NCBI GenBank assembly: GCA_902362705.1
Contig: CABIXK010000009.1
Location: 1 to 46,699, forward strand
Reading direction: 5' to 3'
Origin: Rikenellaceae bacterium
GTDB taxonomy: Bacteria; Bacteroidota; Bacteroidia; Bacteroidales; Rikenellaceae
Length of the DNA stretch: 46,699 nucleotides
A program made the translations under genes and the position numbers. This document shows positions 13,542-23,645 of this stretch, in pieces. Position 1 is the stretch's first letter; every line of letters starts with the position of its first letter. Under the pieces are notes generated by a model. That model did no database searches. It was not told the origin of the DNA and saw only the letters and a program-made list of their open reading frames with translations.

Positions 13542-14597
13542 TCAGCGGCGCGTGCAGAGCTTCACGCGCCAGAGCAGCCCCACGCTCACATAGCGCATGG
13601 GGCGGTCGAGGCCGTCGACGGTGCCGTTGGCGTCGGCGCAGAGGGCGTGCAGGCGCAGGTCGCGGCTGCCGCGCCGGGGGAAGAGCTCGACCCCGCCGCC
13701 GTAGAAGAAGCGGTCGGTGCCCGGGGCCACGCAGCGATCGGCGGCCGGCGCCTGGGAGGGCGCCTCTCCGTTGCGGTCGTAGCCGCACTTGAAGAGCAGC
13801 CGCACCCGCTCGTGGAGCGTGCAGCAGACGCGGCCGATGCAGGTGATGTCGCGCAGGCGGCGCAGGCGGCGCGGGAGGGCGCGCTCCATCAGGTCGAACT
13901 CCAGGCGCAGCAGCCCCCGCTCGAAGGCGGTGCCCAGCGAGAGGATGGCCAGGTGGCGCCCCCGCTCGTATTCGAGCAGGTTGGCCGACCAGAGGGTCGT
14001 GAAGCTGCCCATGCGCCCCGACCACATCAGATTGTAGGCGAACAGCCCGTCGCCCATACGGCCGAAAGGGGAGTTGCACCACTGCGCCGTGAGGGTGTGG
14101 TCGCCCGAGGCGGAGGTGCGCGACGCCGAGAGGGCGAACTGGTAGCAGGCCAGGTGCTGCACGAAGACCGAGTAGAAGTAGTCGTCGACGGGCGTGCAGT
14201 CGACCTCGTAGCCGCCCATCGCCACGGGCTGCTTGCCCGCCGAGAGGGCCGTGCGCAGCGTCGGGCGCCAGGTGAGGTAGACCCAGTCGGTGGCGTTGAA
14301 CAGATCGCCGTCCGCGTTGTCGAACTTGTTGATCCGCAGGCGGAAGTGGTAGGTGACGGCCGGGCCGATGCTCCCTTCGAGACGGAGGTTGAGGTACTCG
14401 CCCCGCAGTCCCGTGAAGGGATCGCCGCCCTCGGGCGCCTCGTGCGTGAACGAGGTGCGCACCTCGAGCGAGAGGTCGGGCCGCTCGAGGCGCGCGTGGG
14501 GCACTCCGTCGGAGTCCGGGTCGGGTCGGTCGTCGGGTGCGGCGGCCGCGAGGGGCAGCGCCGGGCAGAGCAGCAGGGCGAGCAGCAGTCGTTTCAT
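13542..14597 (-). CDS. OprP/OprO-like outer membrane porin
   Basis: A 351-aa predicted outer-membrane beta-barrel. It starts with a signal peptide (MKRLLLALLLCPALPLAAAA). A set of alternating strands resembling phosphate-selective porins follows: LNLRLEGSIGPAVTYHFRLRIN, TDWVYLTWRPTLRTALSAGKQPVAMGGYEVD, then strands towards the end such as YVSVGLLWRVKLC. The KQPVAMGGYE segment matches the family's G-K-x-x-P region. It ends in RVKLCTRR rather than an aromatic residue. Substrate cannot be read from the sequence. The gene is divergent from oxyR with 168 bp between starts, so redox control is possible but unshown. Confidence 0.75.
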   Translation of the reverse strand: MKRLLLALLLCPALPLAAAAPDDRPDPDSDGVPHARLERPDLSLEVRTSFTHEAPEGGDPFTGLRGEYLNLRLEGSIGPAVTYHFRLRINKFDNADGDLFNATDWVYLTWRPTLRTALSAGKQPVAMGGYEVDCTPVDDYFYSVFVQHLACYQFALSASRTSASGDHTLTAQWCNSPFGRMGDGLFAYNLMWSGRMGSFTTLWSANLLEYERGRHLAILSLGTAFERGLLRLEFDLMERALPRRLRRLRDITCIGRVCCTLHERVRLLFKCGYDRNGEAPSQAPAADRCVAPGTDRFFYGGGVELFPRRGSRDLRLHALCADANGTVDGLDRPMRYVSVGLLWRVKLCTRR

Positions 14598-14714
14598 CGG
14601 TCGGTGGGTTCGGAGCGCGCGTCGCGATTCCGAAGCGTAAATCGGGGTTTCGTTTCGAAAGTGGAAGCGAAATTAGGTCGAATAATTCAAAATCGAAAGT
14701 CGTGGGGCGGGAAG

Positions 14715-14746
14715 TTGGCGGATGATAGAATAATTTTATATTTTTG
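14715..14746 (+). promoter_or_regulatory. oxyR promoter
   Basis: TTG at 14715-14717 and TATTTTTG at 14739-14746 are 21 nt apart; the ATG follows 19 nt later. The surrounding sequence is distinctly AT-rich. Confidence 0.7.
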
Positions 14747-14765
14747 CATCAAACGATATGCGCAC

Positions 14766-15668
14766 ATGACGATCATCCAGCTCGAATACCTGTTGGCGGT
14801 GGCCAACTGCGGCAGCTTCTCGCAGGCGGCCGAACACTGTTTCGTGACGCAGCCCTCGCTGAGCATGCAGGTCAAGGCCCTGGAGGAGGAGCTGGGCGTG
14901 GTGCTGCTCGACCGCTCGAAGAAGCCCGTGATCCCCACCGAGGCGGGCGAGGTGGTGCTCGACCGGGCGCGCGAGGCGCTCCGGGCCTACAACAACATCC
15001 GCGAGGCGGTGGCCGAGCTCAAGGGCGAGACGGCGGGCCGTCTGCGTCTGGGCGTCATCCCCACCGTCGCCCCCTACCTGCTCCACCGCTTCATCCCGGC
15101 CTTCGTGCAGGGTTATCCCAAGGTGGAGCTGGAGGTCTCGGAGATGAAGACCGCCGAGATCGTCGAGGCGCTCAAGCGCGACCGCATCGACGCGGCGCTG
15201 GTGGCCAGCGGCACCTGCGGCGAGGGGATTCTGGAGCAGGAGCTCTTCAACGACCGCTTCTACGCCTATGTCTCGCCCGAGAATCCGCTCTACGAGCGCC
15301 ACAACGTGCGCATAGAGGATATAGACCTGAAGGATCTGGTGATCCTGAGCCCCGGCAACTGCATGCGCGACCAGATCATCGAGCTCTGCCAGGCCAAGCG
15401 CGAGATGCCGTCGCACTACACCTTTGAGTCGGGGTCGCTCGAGACGCTCATGCGCATCGTCGACTGCACGGCCTCGCTGACCATCGTGCCCGAGATGGCC
15501 GTCGACTGCCTGCCGGCCGAGCGGCGCGACCGCCTCAAGCCCCTGGCCAAGGGGGCCATGTCGCGCAAGATCGCCGTGGCCGTGCGCCGCACCTACGTCA
15601 AGAGCTCGATTATCCGCGCCCTGACCGCCACGATCCTCCGCGAGACGGGGCACGAGGAGGAGAAGTAA
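14766..15668 (+). CDS. oxyR: LysR-type peroxide sensor OxyR
   Basis: Activates peroxide-defence genes when oxidised by hydrogen peroxide. The 300-aa product has an N-terminal winged helix (residues 1-60, CGSFSQAAEHCFVTQPSLSMQVKALEEELG split by the recognition helix) and a C-terminal sensor domain. Cys199 and Cys208, in SPGNCMRDQIIELC, fall at exactly the positions and spacing of the redox disulfide of E. coli OxyR, which separates it from other LysR proteins. The ATG at 14766 was chosen from the family start and the promoter; the frame is open far upstream, but only across the porin's antisense. A repeat island follows. Confidence 0.93.
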   Translation: MTIIQLEYLLAVANCGSFSQAAEHCFVTQPSLSMQVKALEEELGVVLLDRSKKPVIPTEAGEVVLDRAREALRAYNNIREAVAELKGETAGRLRLGVIPTVAPYLLHRFIPAFVQGYPKVELEVSEMKTAEIVEALKRDRIDAALVASGTCGEGILEQELFNDRFYAYVSPENPLYERHNVRIEDIDLKDLVILSPGNCMRDQIIELCQAKREMPSHYTFESGSLETLMRIVDCTASLTIVPEMAVDCLPAERRDRLKPLAKGAMSRKIAVAVRRTYVKSSIIRALTATILRETGHEEEK

Positions 15669-16290
15669 TAAGTGAAAAGGGAGAAGTTGAAAATGGAAAG
15701 TTGAAAATGAGGGAGGGGGGCGCCGGAAATGACGGCCGAAGGCCGGTGGGCCGCAGCCTCCGGCGGCGGAGGCCCGCAACTCGCCCGAGGCTCGTGGCGG
15801 CACTCCGCAGGCTGCGGCCTGCCGGAGAGGTAAAAAGTGAGAAGTGGGTGGCTACGGGCTGCGCAGCTGGCGCTGCAAGGCTGTAATGAACAATGGATAA
15901 TGAATAATGGGCTGCGTGTCGCCGCCTTCCATTTTCAACTTTCCACTTTCAATTTGCCGTCGGCCCTCCGCGCCGGGTGGCTGCGGGCTGCCGGGTGGCT
16001 GCGAGCCGCCTTTTCGCCCGCAAGTTCCCTTTGCCGGCTGGGGCGGTCGCGCCGGAGGCGCGAGCCGGCAAAGGGACGAAGCCGGAGGATTCGATAGCTC
16101 CCTCCGAATCGCGCAGCGTCGGCTGCGCGGGCCGCAGCCTCCGGGGCGGAGGCCCGCAACTCGCCAGAGCCCCCTCCTCCGCAGGCCGCGACCCGTCGCC
16201 CGTCCGCCCTCCCGTTTTCGGTTTTTCTCTCCCCGTTTTGCATTTTCCGCCCGTTCGGCGCGAGGTTTGCAGTCCTCATTTTTGCGCGCG
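15669..16290. repeat. Repeat-only island between oxyR and rsfS
   Basis: No gene is supported. It opens with AGTGAAAAGG and TTGAAAATGG AT-rich repeats (15666-15710). It holds two direct copies of a unit starting GGGCCGCAGCCTCCGG (15748-15790 and 16128-16168), an AATGAATAATGG plus CCATTTTCAACTTTCC pair (15882-15957), a GGTGGCTGCGGGCTGCCGG fragment, and the CCCTTTGCCGG inverted repeat (16026-16093). ORFs on both strands here have repetitive, low-complexity translations. Confidence 0.8.
16026..16093. repeat. CCCTTTGCCGG inverted repeat, copy 2
   Basis: Same 14-bp arms as copy 1 at 770, but the inner hairpin is GCGCC-GGA-GGCGC, the reverse complement of the GCGCC-TCC-GGCGC in copy 1. The tail CGAAGCCGGAGGATTCG is conserved. 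Confidence 0.8.
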
Positions 16291-16295
16291 GATTT

Positions 16296-16324
16296 TTGAT
16301 TGTCGATTCTATTTTGTACCTTTG
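16296..16324 (+). promoter_or_regulatory. Promoter of the rsfS-ftsH operon
   Basis: TTG (16296-16298) and TACCTTTG (16317-16324) are 18 nt apart, and the rsfS ATG follows 29 nt later. The element sits at the edge of the repeat island. Confidence 0.7.
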
Positions 16325-16353
16325 CAAGGTTATAGATACGCAGAAAAAAGAGT

Positions 16354-16704
16354 ATGGATAAATTGATAGAGACGATCGTCGAGGCGATCGAGGAGAAAAA
16401 GGGGCAGAACATCGTATCGCTCGACCTGAGGGGCTTCGACGGAGCGATCAGCTCCCACTTCGTGGTGTGCAACGCCAATTCGACCACGCAGGTGGCCGCC
16501 ATCGCCGCCGGCATCGAGGAGCGGGTGCTCGAGCGGCTGGGCGAGAAGGTGTGGCGCGTCGAGGGGCAGCAGAATGCCGTGTGGATCGCCATGGACTATG
16601 TCGACGTGGTGGTGCACATCTTCCAGACCGAGCTGCGCGACTTCTACCGCCTGGAGGAGCTGTGGGCCGACGCGCCGGCGAAACATTACGAATACGAGGC
16701 GTAG
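16354..16704 (+). CDS. rsfS: Ribosomal silencing factor RsfS
   Basis: Binds ribosomal protein L14 and blocks joining of the 30S and 50S subunits when nutrients are scarce. The 116-aa product is a complete DUF143/Iojap domain: VEAIEEKKGQNIVSLDLRG, then HFVVCNANSTTQVAAIA, EGQQNAVWIAMDYVDVVVHIF and the C-terminal RDFYRLEELWADAP, all standard family landmarks. It is first in the operon, three bases before ftsH; this gene order occurs elsewhere in Bacteroidota. Confidence 0.95.
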   Translation: MDKLIETIVEAIEEKKGQNIVSLDLRGFDGAISSHFVVCNANSTTQVAAIAAGIEERVLERLGEKVWRVEGQQNAVWIAMDYVDVVVHIFQTELRDFYRLEELWADAPAKHYEYEA

Positions 16705-16707
16705 GGT

Positions 16708-18750
16708 ATGGCAACGCAGAACCGCAACGGCAACAGAATGAACGTCAACGTGCCGCGGCCTACCTATTGGATATACGGCATGATCGCCGCCCTGATCCTC
16801 GGCTGGTGGATCTTCGGCGAGCGGACCGACGCCCCCGTCACGGGCGACTGGACCGTCGTCGAGCGGATGGTCGAGGCGGGCGACGTGGAGAAGATTCAGG
16901 TCATCAACCGCACCGAGGCGCAGGTCTATCTGCGCCGCGAGGCCGTGGAGCGCTACCGCCGCGACACGGTCGACAAGCGCCTCGCGCACCTGCCCGAGCG
17001 GGGCGTGCAGATGACCTTCACCATCGGTTCGGTCGACGCCCTGCGCGAGGACCTGCGGGCCGCCGAGCAGCGCTCGGGCCACGCCGTGCCCGTCGTCTAC
17101 GAGAACCGCGCCAACGACTGGACCAACGTGCTGGTGAGCTTCCTGCCGTGGCTGGTCATCATCGGCGTCTGGTTCTTCCTCATGCGCTCCATGTCGCGCG
17201 GCGGCGGTGCGGGCGGCGGAGGCATCATGAACGTGGGCAAGGCCCGCGCGCAGGTCTTCGACAAGGACAACGCCCGCCGCGTGACCTTCAAGGACGTGGC
17301 CGGACTGGAGGAGGCCAAGGTCGAGATCATGGAGATCGTCGACTTCCTCCGCAAGGCCGACAAATACAGGGAGCTGGGGGCCAAGATCCCCAAGGGGGCG
17401 CTGCTGGTGGGCCCTCCGGGTACGGGCAAGACGCTGCTGGCCAAGGCCGTGGCGGGCGAGGCCAACGTGCCGTTCCTCTCGATCTCGGGCTCCGATTTCG
17501 TGGAGATGTTCGTGGGCGTGGGCGCTTCGCGCGTGCGTGACCTCTTCGAGCAGGCCAAGCAGAAGGCCCCCTGCATCGTCTTCATCGACGAGATCGACGC
17601 CATCGGCCGCGCGCGCGGCAAGAACGCCGGATTCTCGGGTAACGACGAGCGCGAAAACACGCTCAACCAGCTGCTCACCGAGATGGACGGCTTCCAGACC
17701 AACACGGGCGTGATCGTGCTGGCGGCCACCAACCGCGCCGACATCCTCGACAAGGCCCTCATGCGTGCCGGCCGCTTCGACCGGCAGATCGAGGTGGGGC
17801 TGCCCGACGTGAAGGAGCGCGAGGAGATCTTCGAGGTGCACCTGCGCGCATTGAAGCTCGACCCGGCGCTCGACCGCTCGTTCCTGGCGCGCCAGACCCC
17901 CGGATTCTCGGGCGCCGACATCGCCAACGTCTGCAACGAGGCGGCCCTCATCGCCGCGCGCCACGACAAGAAAGAGATTTCGAAGGAGGACTTCCTGGCG
18001 GCCATCGACCGCATCGTGGGGGGCCTCGAGCGCCGCAACAAGATCATCACCGACGAGGAGAAGCGCGTGATCGCCTACCACGAGGCGGGCCACGCCACCG
18101 TGAGCTGGATCCTCGAGAACGCCAATCCGCTCATCAAGGTCACGATCATCCCGCGCGGCAAGGCGCTCGGCGCGGCGTGGTACCTGCCCGAGGAGCGGCA
18201 GATCACCACGCGCGAGCAGATGATGGACCAGCTGGCCGCGACGCTGGGCGGCCGCGTGTCGGAGCAGATCCACTTCGGCCACATCTCGACCGGGGCACTC
18301 AACGATCTGGAGCGCACGACGCGTCAGGCCTACGCCATGGTCGCCTACTACGGCATGAGCGATGCCGTGGGCGCCCTCTCGTTCTACGACTCGACGGGCC
18401 AGAGCGATATGGCCCTCACCAAACCCTACTCCGAGCGGACGGCCGAGCGCATCGACGCCGAGGCGCGCCGCCTGGTGGACGAGGCGCTGGCGATGGCCGA
18501 GCGCGTGCTGCGCGACCACGCCGCAGGGGTGAAGGAGCTGGCCGAGCTGCTGCTCGCGCGCGAAGTGGTCTTCACCGAGGACGTGGAGCGCATCTTCGGC
18601 CGCCGCCGGAAGGATGTCGAGCGCGAACGCCGCGAGGCCGAAGCCGCCGCCCTGCGCCGTGAGGCCGGGGCGGAAGCGGAGCGCGAGGCGGCCCGGCGCG
18701 ACGATGCCGGACCCTCGGGCGACGGCAGCCCGGCGTCGCAGCCCGAATAA
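16708..18750 (+). CDS. ftsH: ATP-dependent zinc metalloprotease FtsH
   Basis: Membrane-anchored AAA+ protease that degrades unassembled membrane proteins and regulators such as LpxC. The 680-aa product has two transmembrane helices (about 20-36 and 141-158) around a periplasmic domain, Walker A GPPGTGKT at 235-242, Walker B VFIDEID, the arginine-finger region [10 protein letters not shown], and the zinc site HEAGH at 458-462. The last 60 residues are Glu/Arg/Ala-rich and probably disordered. A start at [10 protein letters not shown] follows the rsfS stop by three bases. A link to lipid A control through kds and lpxK is plausible from E. coli but not shown here. Confidence 0.97.
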   Translation: MATQNRNGNRMNVNVPRPTYWIYGMIAALILGWWIFGERTDAPVTGDWTVVERMVEAGDVEKIQVINRTEAQVYLRREAVERYRRDTVDKRLAHLPERGVQMTFTIGSVDALREDLRAAEQRSGHAVPVVYENRANDWTNVLVSFLPWLVIIGVWFFLMRSMSRGGGAGGGGIMNVGKARAQVFDKDNARRVTFKDVAGLEEAKVEIMEIVDFLRKADKYRELGAKIPKGALLVGPPGTGKTLLAKAVAGEANVPFLSISGSDFVEMFVGVGASRVRDLFEQAKQKAPCIVFIDEIDAIGRARGKNAGFSGNDERENTLNQLLTEMDGFQTNTGVIVLAATNRADILDKALMRAGRFDRQIEVGLPDVKEREEIFEVHLRALKLDPALDRSFLARQTPGFSGADIANVCNEAALIAARHDKKEISKEDFLAAIDRIVGGLERRNKIITDEEKRVIAYHEAGHATVSWILENANPLIKVTIIPRGKALGAAWYLPEERQITTREQMMDQLAATLGGRVSEQIHFGHISTGALNDLERTTRQAYAMVAYYGMSDAVGALSFYDSTGQSDMALTKPYSERTAERIDAEARRLVDEALAMAERVLRDHAAGVKELAELLLAREVVFTEDVERIFGRRRKDVERERREAEAAALRREAGAEAEREAARRDDAGPSGDGSPASQPE

Positions 18751-18830
18751 CCCCGGCCGCGCCCCGGGCACCCCGGATCCGCGCGATCCGACCCGAACCA
18801 AGTACGTTAAACCGGAAAAAACCGATTCCG

Positions 18831-19679
18831 ATGAACGACAAAATGAAGAACCTCGTGATCCGCTCCCTGAGCGGCGCCGTGCTGGGCGTCGTCGTGCTGG
18901 GCGCGATCCTCTGGTCGCAGTGGAGCTTCGGCGCCCTGCTCCTCGTGCTCTCGCTCGCGGGCATGCACGAATTTTACGCCCTGTGCGAACGGCGGGGCGA
19001 GGCGCCGCAGCGCGTGCTGGGCCTCCTCTCCGGCGCGCTGCTCTTCGCGCTCAACTTCGCCTTCGTCAGCGACGACATCCGCATCCTCGGACCGGCCGGC
19101 CACGCCTTCGGCAGCGGCATGGCCTTCCTGCTGCTGCTCATGCCGCTGCTGTTCGTCTGCGAGCTCTACCGCAAGCGCGAGAACCCCGCTGCCAACATCG
19201 CCGTGACGCTGCTGGGCGTGGTCTACGTAGCCCTGCCCTTCTCGCTGCTGCTCTACCTCCCGATCCTCTCGACCGACGCATGGACGCCGTGGGTGGTCGT
19301 GGCCTACGTAGCCATCATCTGGGTCAACGACGTCTGCGCCTATCTGGTGGGCATGACCGTCGGCCGCCGCAAGCTCTTCGAGCGCCTCTCGCCCAAGAAG
19401 TCGTGGGAGGGGTTCTTCGGCGGGCTGGCCGGCGCCGTCGGTGCGGGCCTCGCGGCCGGGCACCTGCTGGGCGCCTCGCTTGCGGCGTGGGCCGGACTGG
19501 CGCTCGTCGCGGCCGTCGTGGCCGTCGCGGGCGATCTGGCCGAGTCGATGTTCAAGCGTGCGGCCGGAGTCAAGGACTCGGGGTCGCTCATCCCCGGCCA
19601 CGGGGGCGTGCTCGACCGCTTCGACGCCATGCTGCTCTCGGCGCCCTTCGTCTTCGTCTACATGATCTTCGTGATGTAA
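18831..19679 (+). CDS. cdsA: Phosphatidate cytidylyltransferase (CDP-diglyceride synthase)
   Basis: Makes CDP-diacylglycerol from phosphatidic acid and CTP, the branch point of phospholipid synthesis in the inner membrane. The 282-aa product has about eight hydrophobic segments and, near the C-terminus, the family signature with SMFKRAAGVKDSGSLIPGHG followed by GVLDRFD. A second Met at residue 5 is an alternative start. The gene follows ftsH after 80 nt and precedes psd by 21 nt, so the two lipid genes are cotranscribed. Confidence 0.95.
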   Translation: MNDKMKNLVIRSLSGAVLGVVVLGAILWSQWSFGALLLVLSLAGMHEFYALCERRGEAPQRVLGLLSGALLFALNFAFVSDDIRILGPAGHAFGSGMAFLLLLMPLLFVCELYRKRENPAANIAVTLLGVVYVALPFSLLLYLPILSTDAWTPWVVVAYVAIIWVNDVCAYLVGMTVGRRKLFERLSPKKSWEGFFGGLAGAVGAGLAAGHLLGASLAAWAGLALVAAVVAVAGDLAESMFKRAAGVKDSGSLIPGHGGVLDRFDAMLLSAPFVFVYMIFVM

Positions 19680-19700
19680 CCCCTGCTAACCCAAACCGTT

Positions 19701-20366
19701 ATGAGAATTAACAAGGAAGGCTATACGATTATCGGCATCTCGGGTGTCGTCTGCCTTTTGATCTGGTGGGTCTTCTACCAGCTGCTCGCCTCGCCTCATG
19801 CCCTGCTATGGGGCGGTTCGCTGTTTCTGCTGTTTTTCTGGTTCTTCATCGTGGCCTTCTTCCGCGAGCCGCGGCGCGTGCGCATCCACGACGCCGATCT
19901 GGTCTTCTCGCCCTGCGACGGCCGCGTGGTGGTGACCGAGGCGGTCAAGGAGACCGAGTACCTCGGCGAGGAGATGATGCAGATCTCGATCTTCATGTCG
20001 GTCACGAACGTCCACATGAACTGGGTTCCCGTGGGCGGCGAGGTGGAGTACTACAAGTACCACCCGGGCCGTTTCCTGGTGGCCTGGCACCCCAAGTCGT
20101 CGACCGAGAACGAGCGCACGACCACCGTCATCCGCATGGCCTCGGGCCGCAAGGTGCTCTTCCGCCAGATCGCGGGCATCCTCGCGCGCCGCATCGTATC
20201 CTATATGAAGGTGGGCCAGACGGTCGAGCAGAACAGCGTGTCGGGCTTCATCAAGTTCGGCTCGCGCATCGACGTGCTGATTCCCAAGGAGAGCGAACTG
20301 CTGGTGGAGCTCGGCGACCCGGTGGTCGGCTCGCAGACCCCCATCGCCCGCCTGCCCAAGGCGTAA
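19701..20366 (+). CDS. psd: Phosphatidylserine decarboxylase (short type)
   Basis: Decarboxylates phosphatidylserine to phosphatidylethanolamine at the membrane. The 221-aa proenzyme has an N-terminal membrane hairpin (residues 9-54), the conserved FSPCDGRVV and [15 protein letters not shown] segments, and KFGSRIDV near the end. Cleavage between Gly187 and Ser188 would give the pyruvoyl group on the small C-terminal subunit. This is the short form, also common in archaea. It sits between cdsA and the AI-2E permease; phosphatidylserine synthase is not in the window. Confidence 0.94.
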   Translation: MRINKEGYTIIGISGVVCLLIWWVFYQLLASPHALLWGGSLFLLFFWFFIVAFFREPRRVRIHDADLVFSPCDGRVVVTEAVKETEYLGEEMMQISIFMSVTNVHMNWVPVGGEVEYYKYHPGRFLVAWHPKSSTENERTTTVIRMASGRKVLFRQIAGILARRIVSYMKVGQTVEQNSVSGFIKFGSRIDVLIPKESELLVELGDPVVGSQTPIARLPKA

Positions 20367-20378
20367 CGCTGCGCGGCG

Positions 20379-21478
20379 ATGGAGCGCAACTCAATCAACG
20401 TGTGGCGATTCGCGGCGGGCGCGGCGGCCGCTGCGGTGGCGCTGTTCCTCGTGTGGTACTTCTCGTCGATCGTCGTCTATATCCTCGTCGCGGCGGTGCT
20501 GGCCGTCGTGGGCGCTCCGCTCGTCGGGCATCTGGAACGTCTGGAGGTGCGCGGGAGGCGCATGCCCCGCTCGCTGGCGGCGCTGGCGACGCTCGCGGTG
20601 ATCTGGGTGGTCGTCGCCTCGCTCTGCTCGCTCTTCCTGCCGCTGGTCTTCCACAAGGTCCACCAGGCGGCCACGCTCGACTTCGCCCTCGTCACGCAGG
20701 GCATCGCCGAGCCGCTGGAGGGGATGCAGCGCTACATGGGGGACCTGCTGGCGCTGCCCGACAGCTTCTCGCTCTCCGACTCGATCGCCGAGTCGCTGCA
20801 TGGGTTGGTAAGCATCGACTCGCTCAACCTGCTGCTCTCGTCGATCGTGGGGATCACGCTCTCGACCGTCGTGGCGGTCTTCTCCATATCGTTCATCACC
20901 TTCTTCTTCCTGAAGGACGACCGCCTCTTCTACCGCATGGTCGCCTCGGCCTTCCCCGAGCGCTACCACTCGGGCATCACGCGCGCGCTGGACGAGGTGA
21001 CCGTGCTGCTGTCGCGCTACTTCACGGGCATTCTGGCCGAGAGCCTGCTGCTGACGGTCGCCGCCATGCTGGCGATGATGGCCTTCGGGATGCCGGCCGC
21101 CGACGCCTCGTTCATCGGACTGGTGATGGGGGTGATGAACGTGGTGCCCTACGCCGGGCCGCTCATCGGCGGCGTGGTGTCGGTGGCGGTGGGCATCGTC
21201 ACCCCCATCGAGGGGATGACGGCCGGTCGCACGGCCCTGGTCATCGCCTGCACGCTGCTCGTGCTCAAGGGGCTCGACGACTTCGTGCTGCAACCCACGC
21301 TCTACTCCGAGCGGGTGAAGGCACACCCGCTGGAGATCTTTCTGGTGATCCTCATCGCCGGATCGGTGGCCGGCATCCTCGGGATGCTGCTGGCGATCCC
21401 CTCCTATACCGTGCTGCGCGTCTTCGCCAAGGAGTTCTTCTCGCAGTTCCGCCTCGTGCGTCAGCTCACCGACAAGAT

Positions 21479-21482
<4 letters not shown>
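20379..21482 (+). CDS. AI-2E family (UPF0118/PerM-like) membrane permease
   Basis: A 367-aa inner-membrane protein with about eight hydrophobic segments, two of them in the first 50 residues. The soluble middle stretch (about 100-150) and the C-terminal [25 protein letters not shown] are typical of the AI-2E permease family. [17 protein letters not shown] is its recognisable central motif. Family members are reported to export AI-2 or exchange sodium and protons; the substrate here is unknown. The gene follows psd by 12 nt, and its TGA overlaps the ATG of the riboflavin kinase-SahH ORF. Confidence 0.9.
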
Positions 21483-23257
<1,775 letters not shown>

Positions 23258-23379
23258 TTTTCGATTTCAGGCGGATATTTCCGCACTTCCCTCGAACGGG
23301 GCGAATGGGACGTACCTTTGTACTACCCATCCGCCCCGTTCTTCACGAAGCACGAAACTCTCTCGCCTGAAACCGAAAA
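23258..23379. repeat. Nested 122-bp inverted repeat directly after sahH
   Basis: Outer arms TTTTCGATTTCAGGCG (23258-23273) and CGCCTGAAACCGAAAA (23364-23379) match at 15 of 16 positions. Inner arms starting GAACGGGGCG (23294-23309) and ending CGCCCCGTTC (23326-23341) match at 15 of 16 and close on GTAC-CTTT-GTAC. The outer arm starts at the first base after the sahH stop. There is no T-run, so it is not a standard terminator. Both arm mismatches would become U-G pairs in a minus-strand transcript. Confidence 0.75.
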
Positions 23380-23501
23380 CGGGGGGGCTGGGCCGGACTG
23401 CTTTATGACGAAATCTGCTCCGCGATAATCGAAAATCGTGTGGGGGCGGGGCTTCGCAATTCACAATCGAGTTGTGCGGCTGCGGTTCGTATCTGTTTTC
23501 A

Positions 23502-23582
23502 GACCGTAGCCGGCGAAGGGGCGCGAGAAAAGCGAGCAGCCCTTCGCCCGGGGGCGGCTACGGGCTGCCGGCTCTTAGCCGG
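23502..23582. repeat. GTAGCC-type hairpin repeat, copy 2
   Basis: Near-identical to 671-752, with small changes in the centre (GAAAAGCGAG for GAGCAGCGAG) and a loss of CG near the end. It lies 14 nt before the terminator of the M16 gene. The rest of 23380-23501 holds nothing I recognise. Confidence 0.75.
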
Positions 23583-23595
23583 GGGCGCACACGAA

Positions 23596-23622
23596 AACCC
23601 CCGACCCAAAGGGCCGGGGGTT
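23596..23622 (-). terminator. Terminator of the M16 peptidase gene
   Basis: On the minus strand AACCCCCG(G)CCC-TTT-GGG(T)CGGGGGTT forms an 11-bp stem with one mismatch, continuing into TTTT; it follows the M16 stop by 23 nt. Confidence 0.75.
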
Positions 23623-23645
23623 GCGCGTAGAGCGGAGCGACGGGT

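Noticed and set aside
15748..16168. Spaced repeats as a CRISPR array
   Set aside because: Only two copies of the unit, irregular spacing, no spacers of constant length and no cas genes.
15837..16299. Several ORFs in the repeat island before rsfS
   Set aside because: Their translations repeat segments such as GGWLRAA and arise from the repeat units; no family recognised.
23313..23320. TACCTTTG promoter-like motif after sahH
   Set aside because: It is the loop of the inverted repeat and has no plus-strand gene or -33 element; kept only as part of that repeat.
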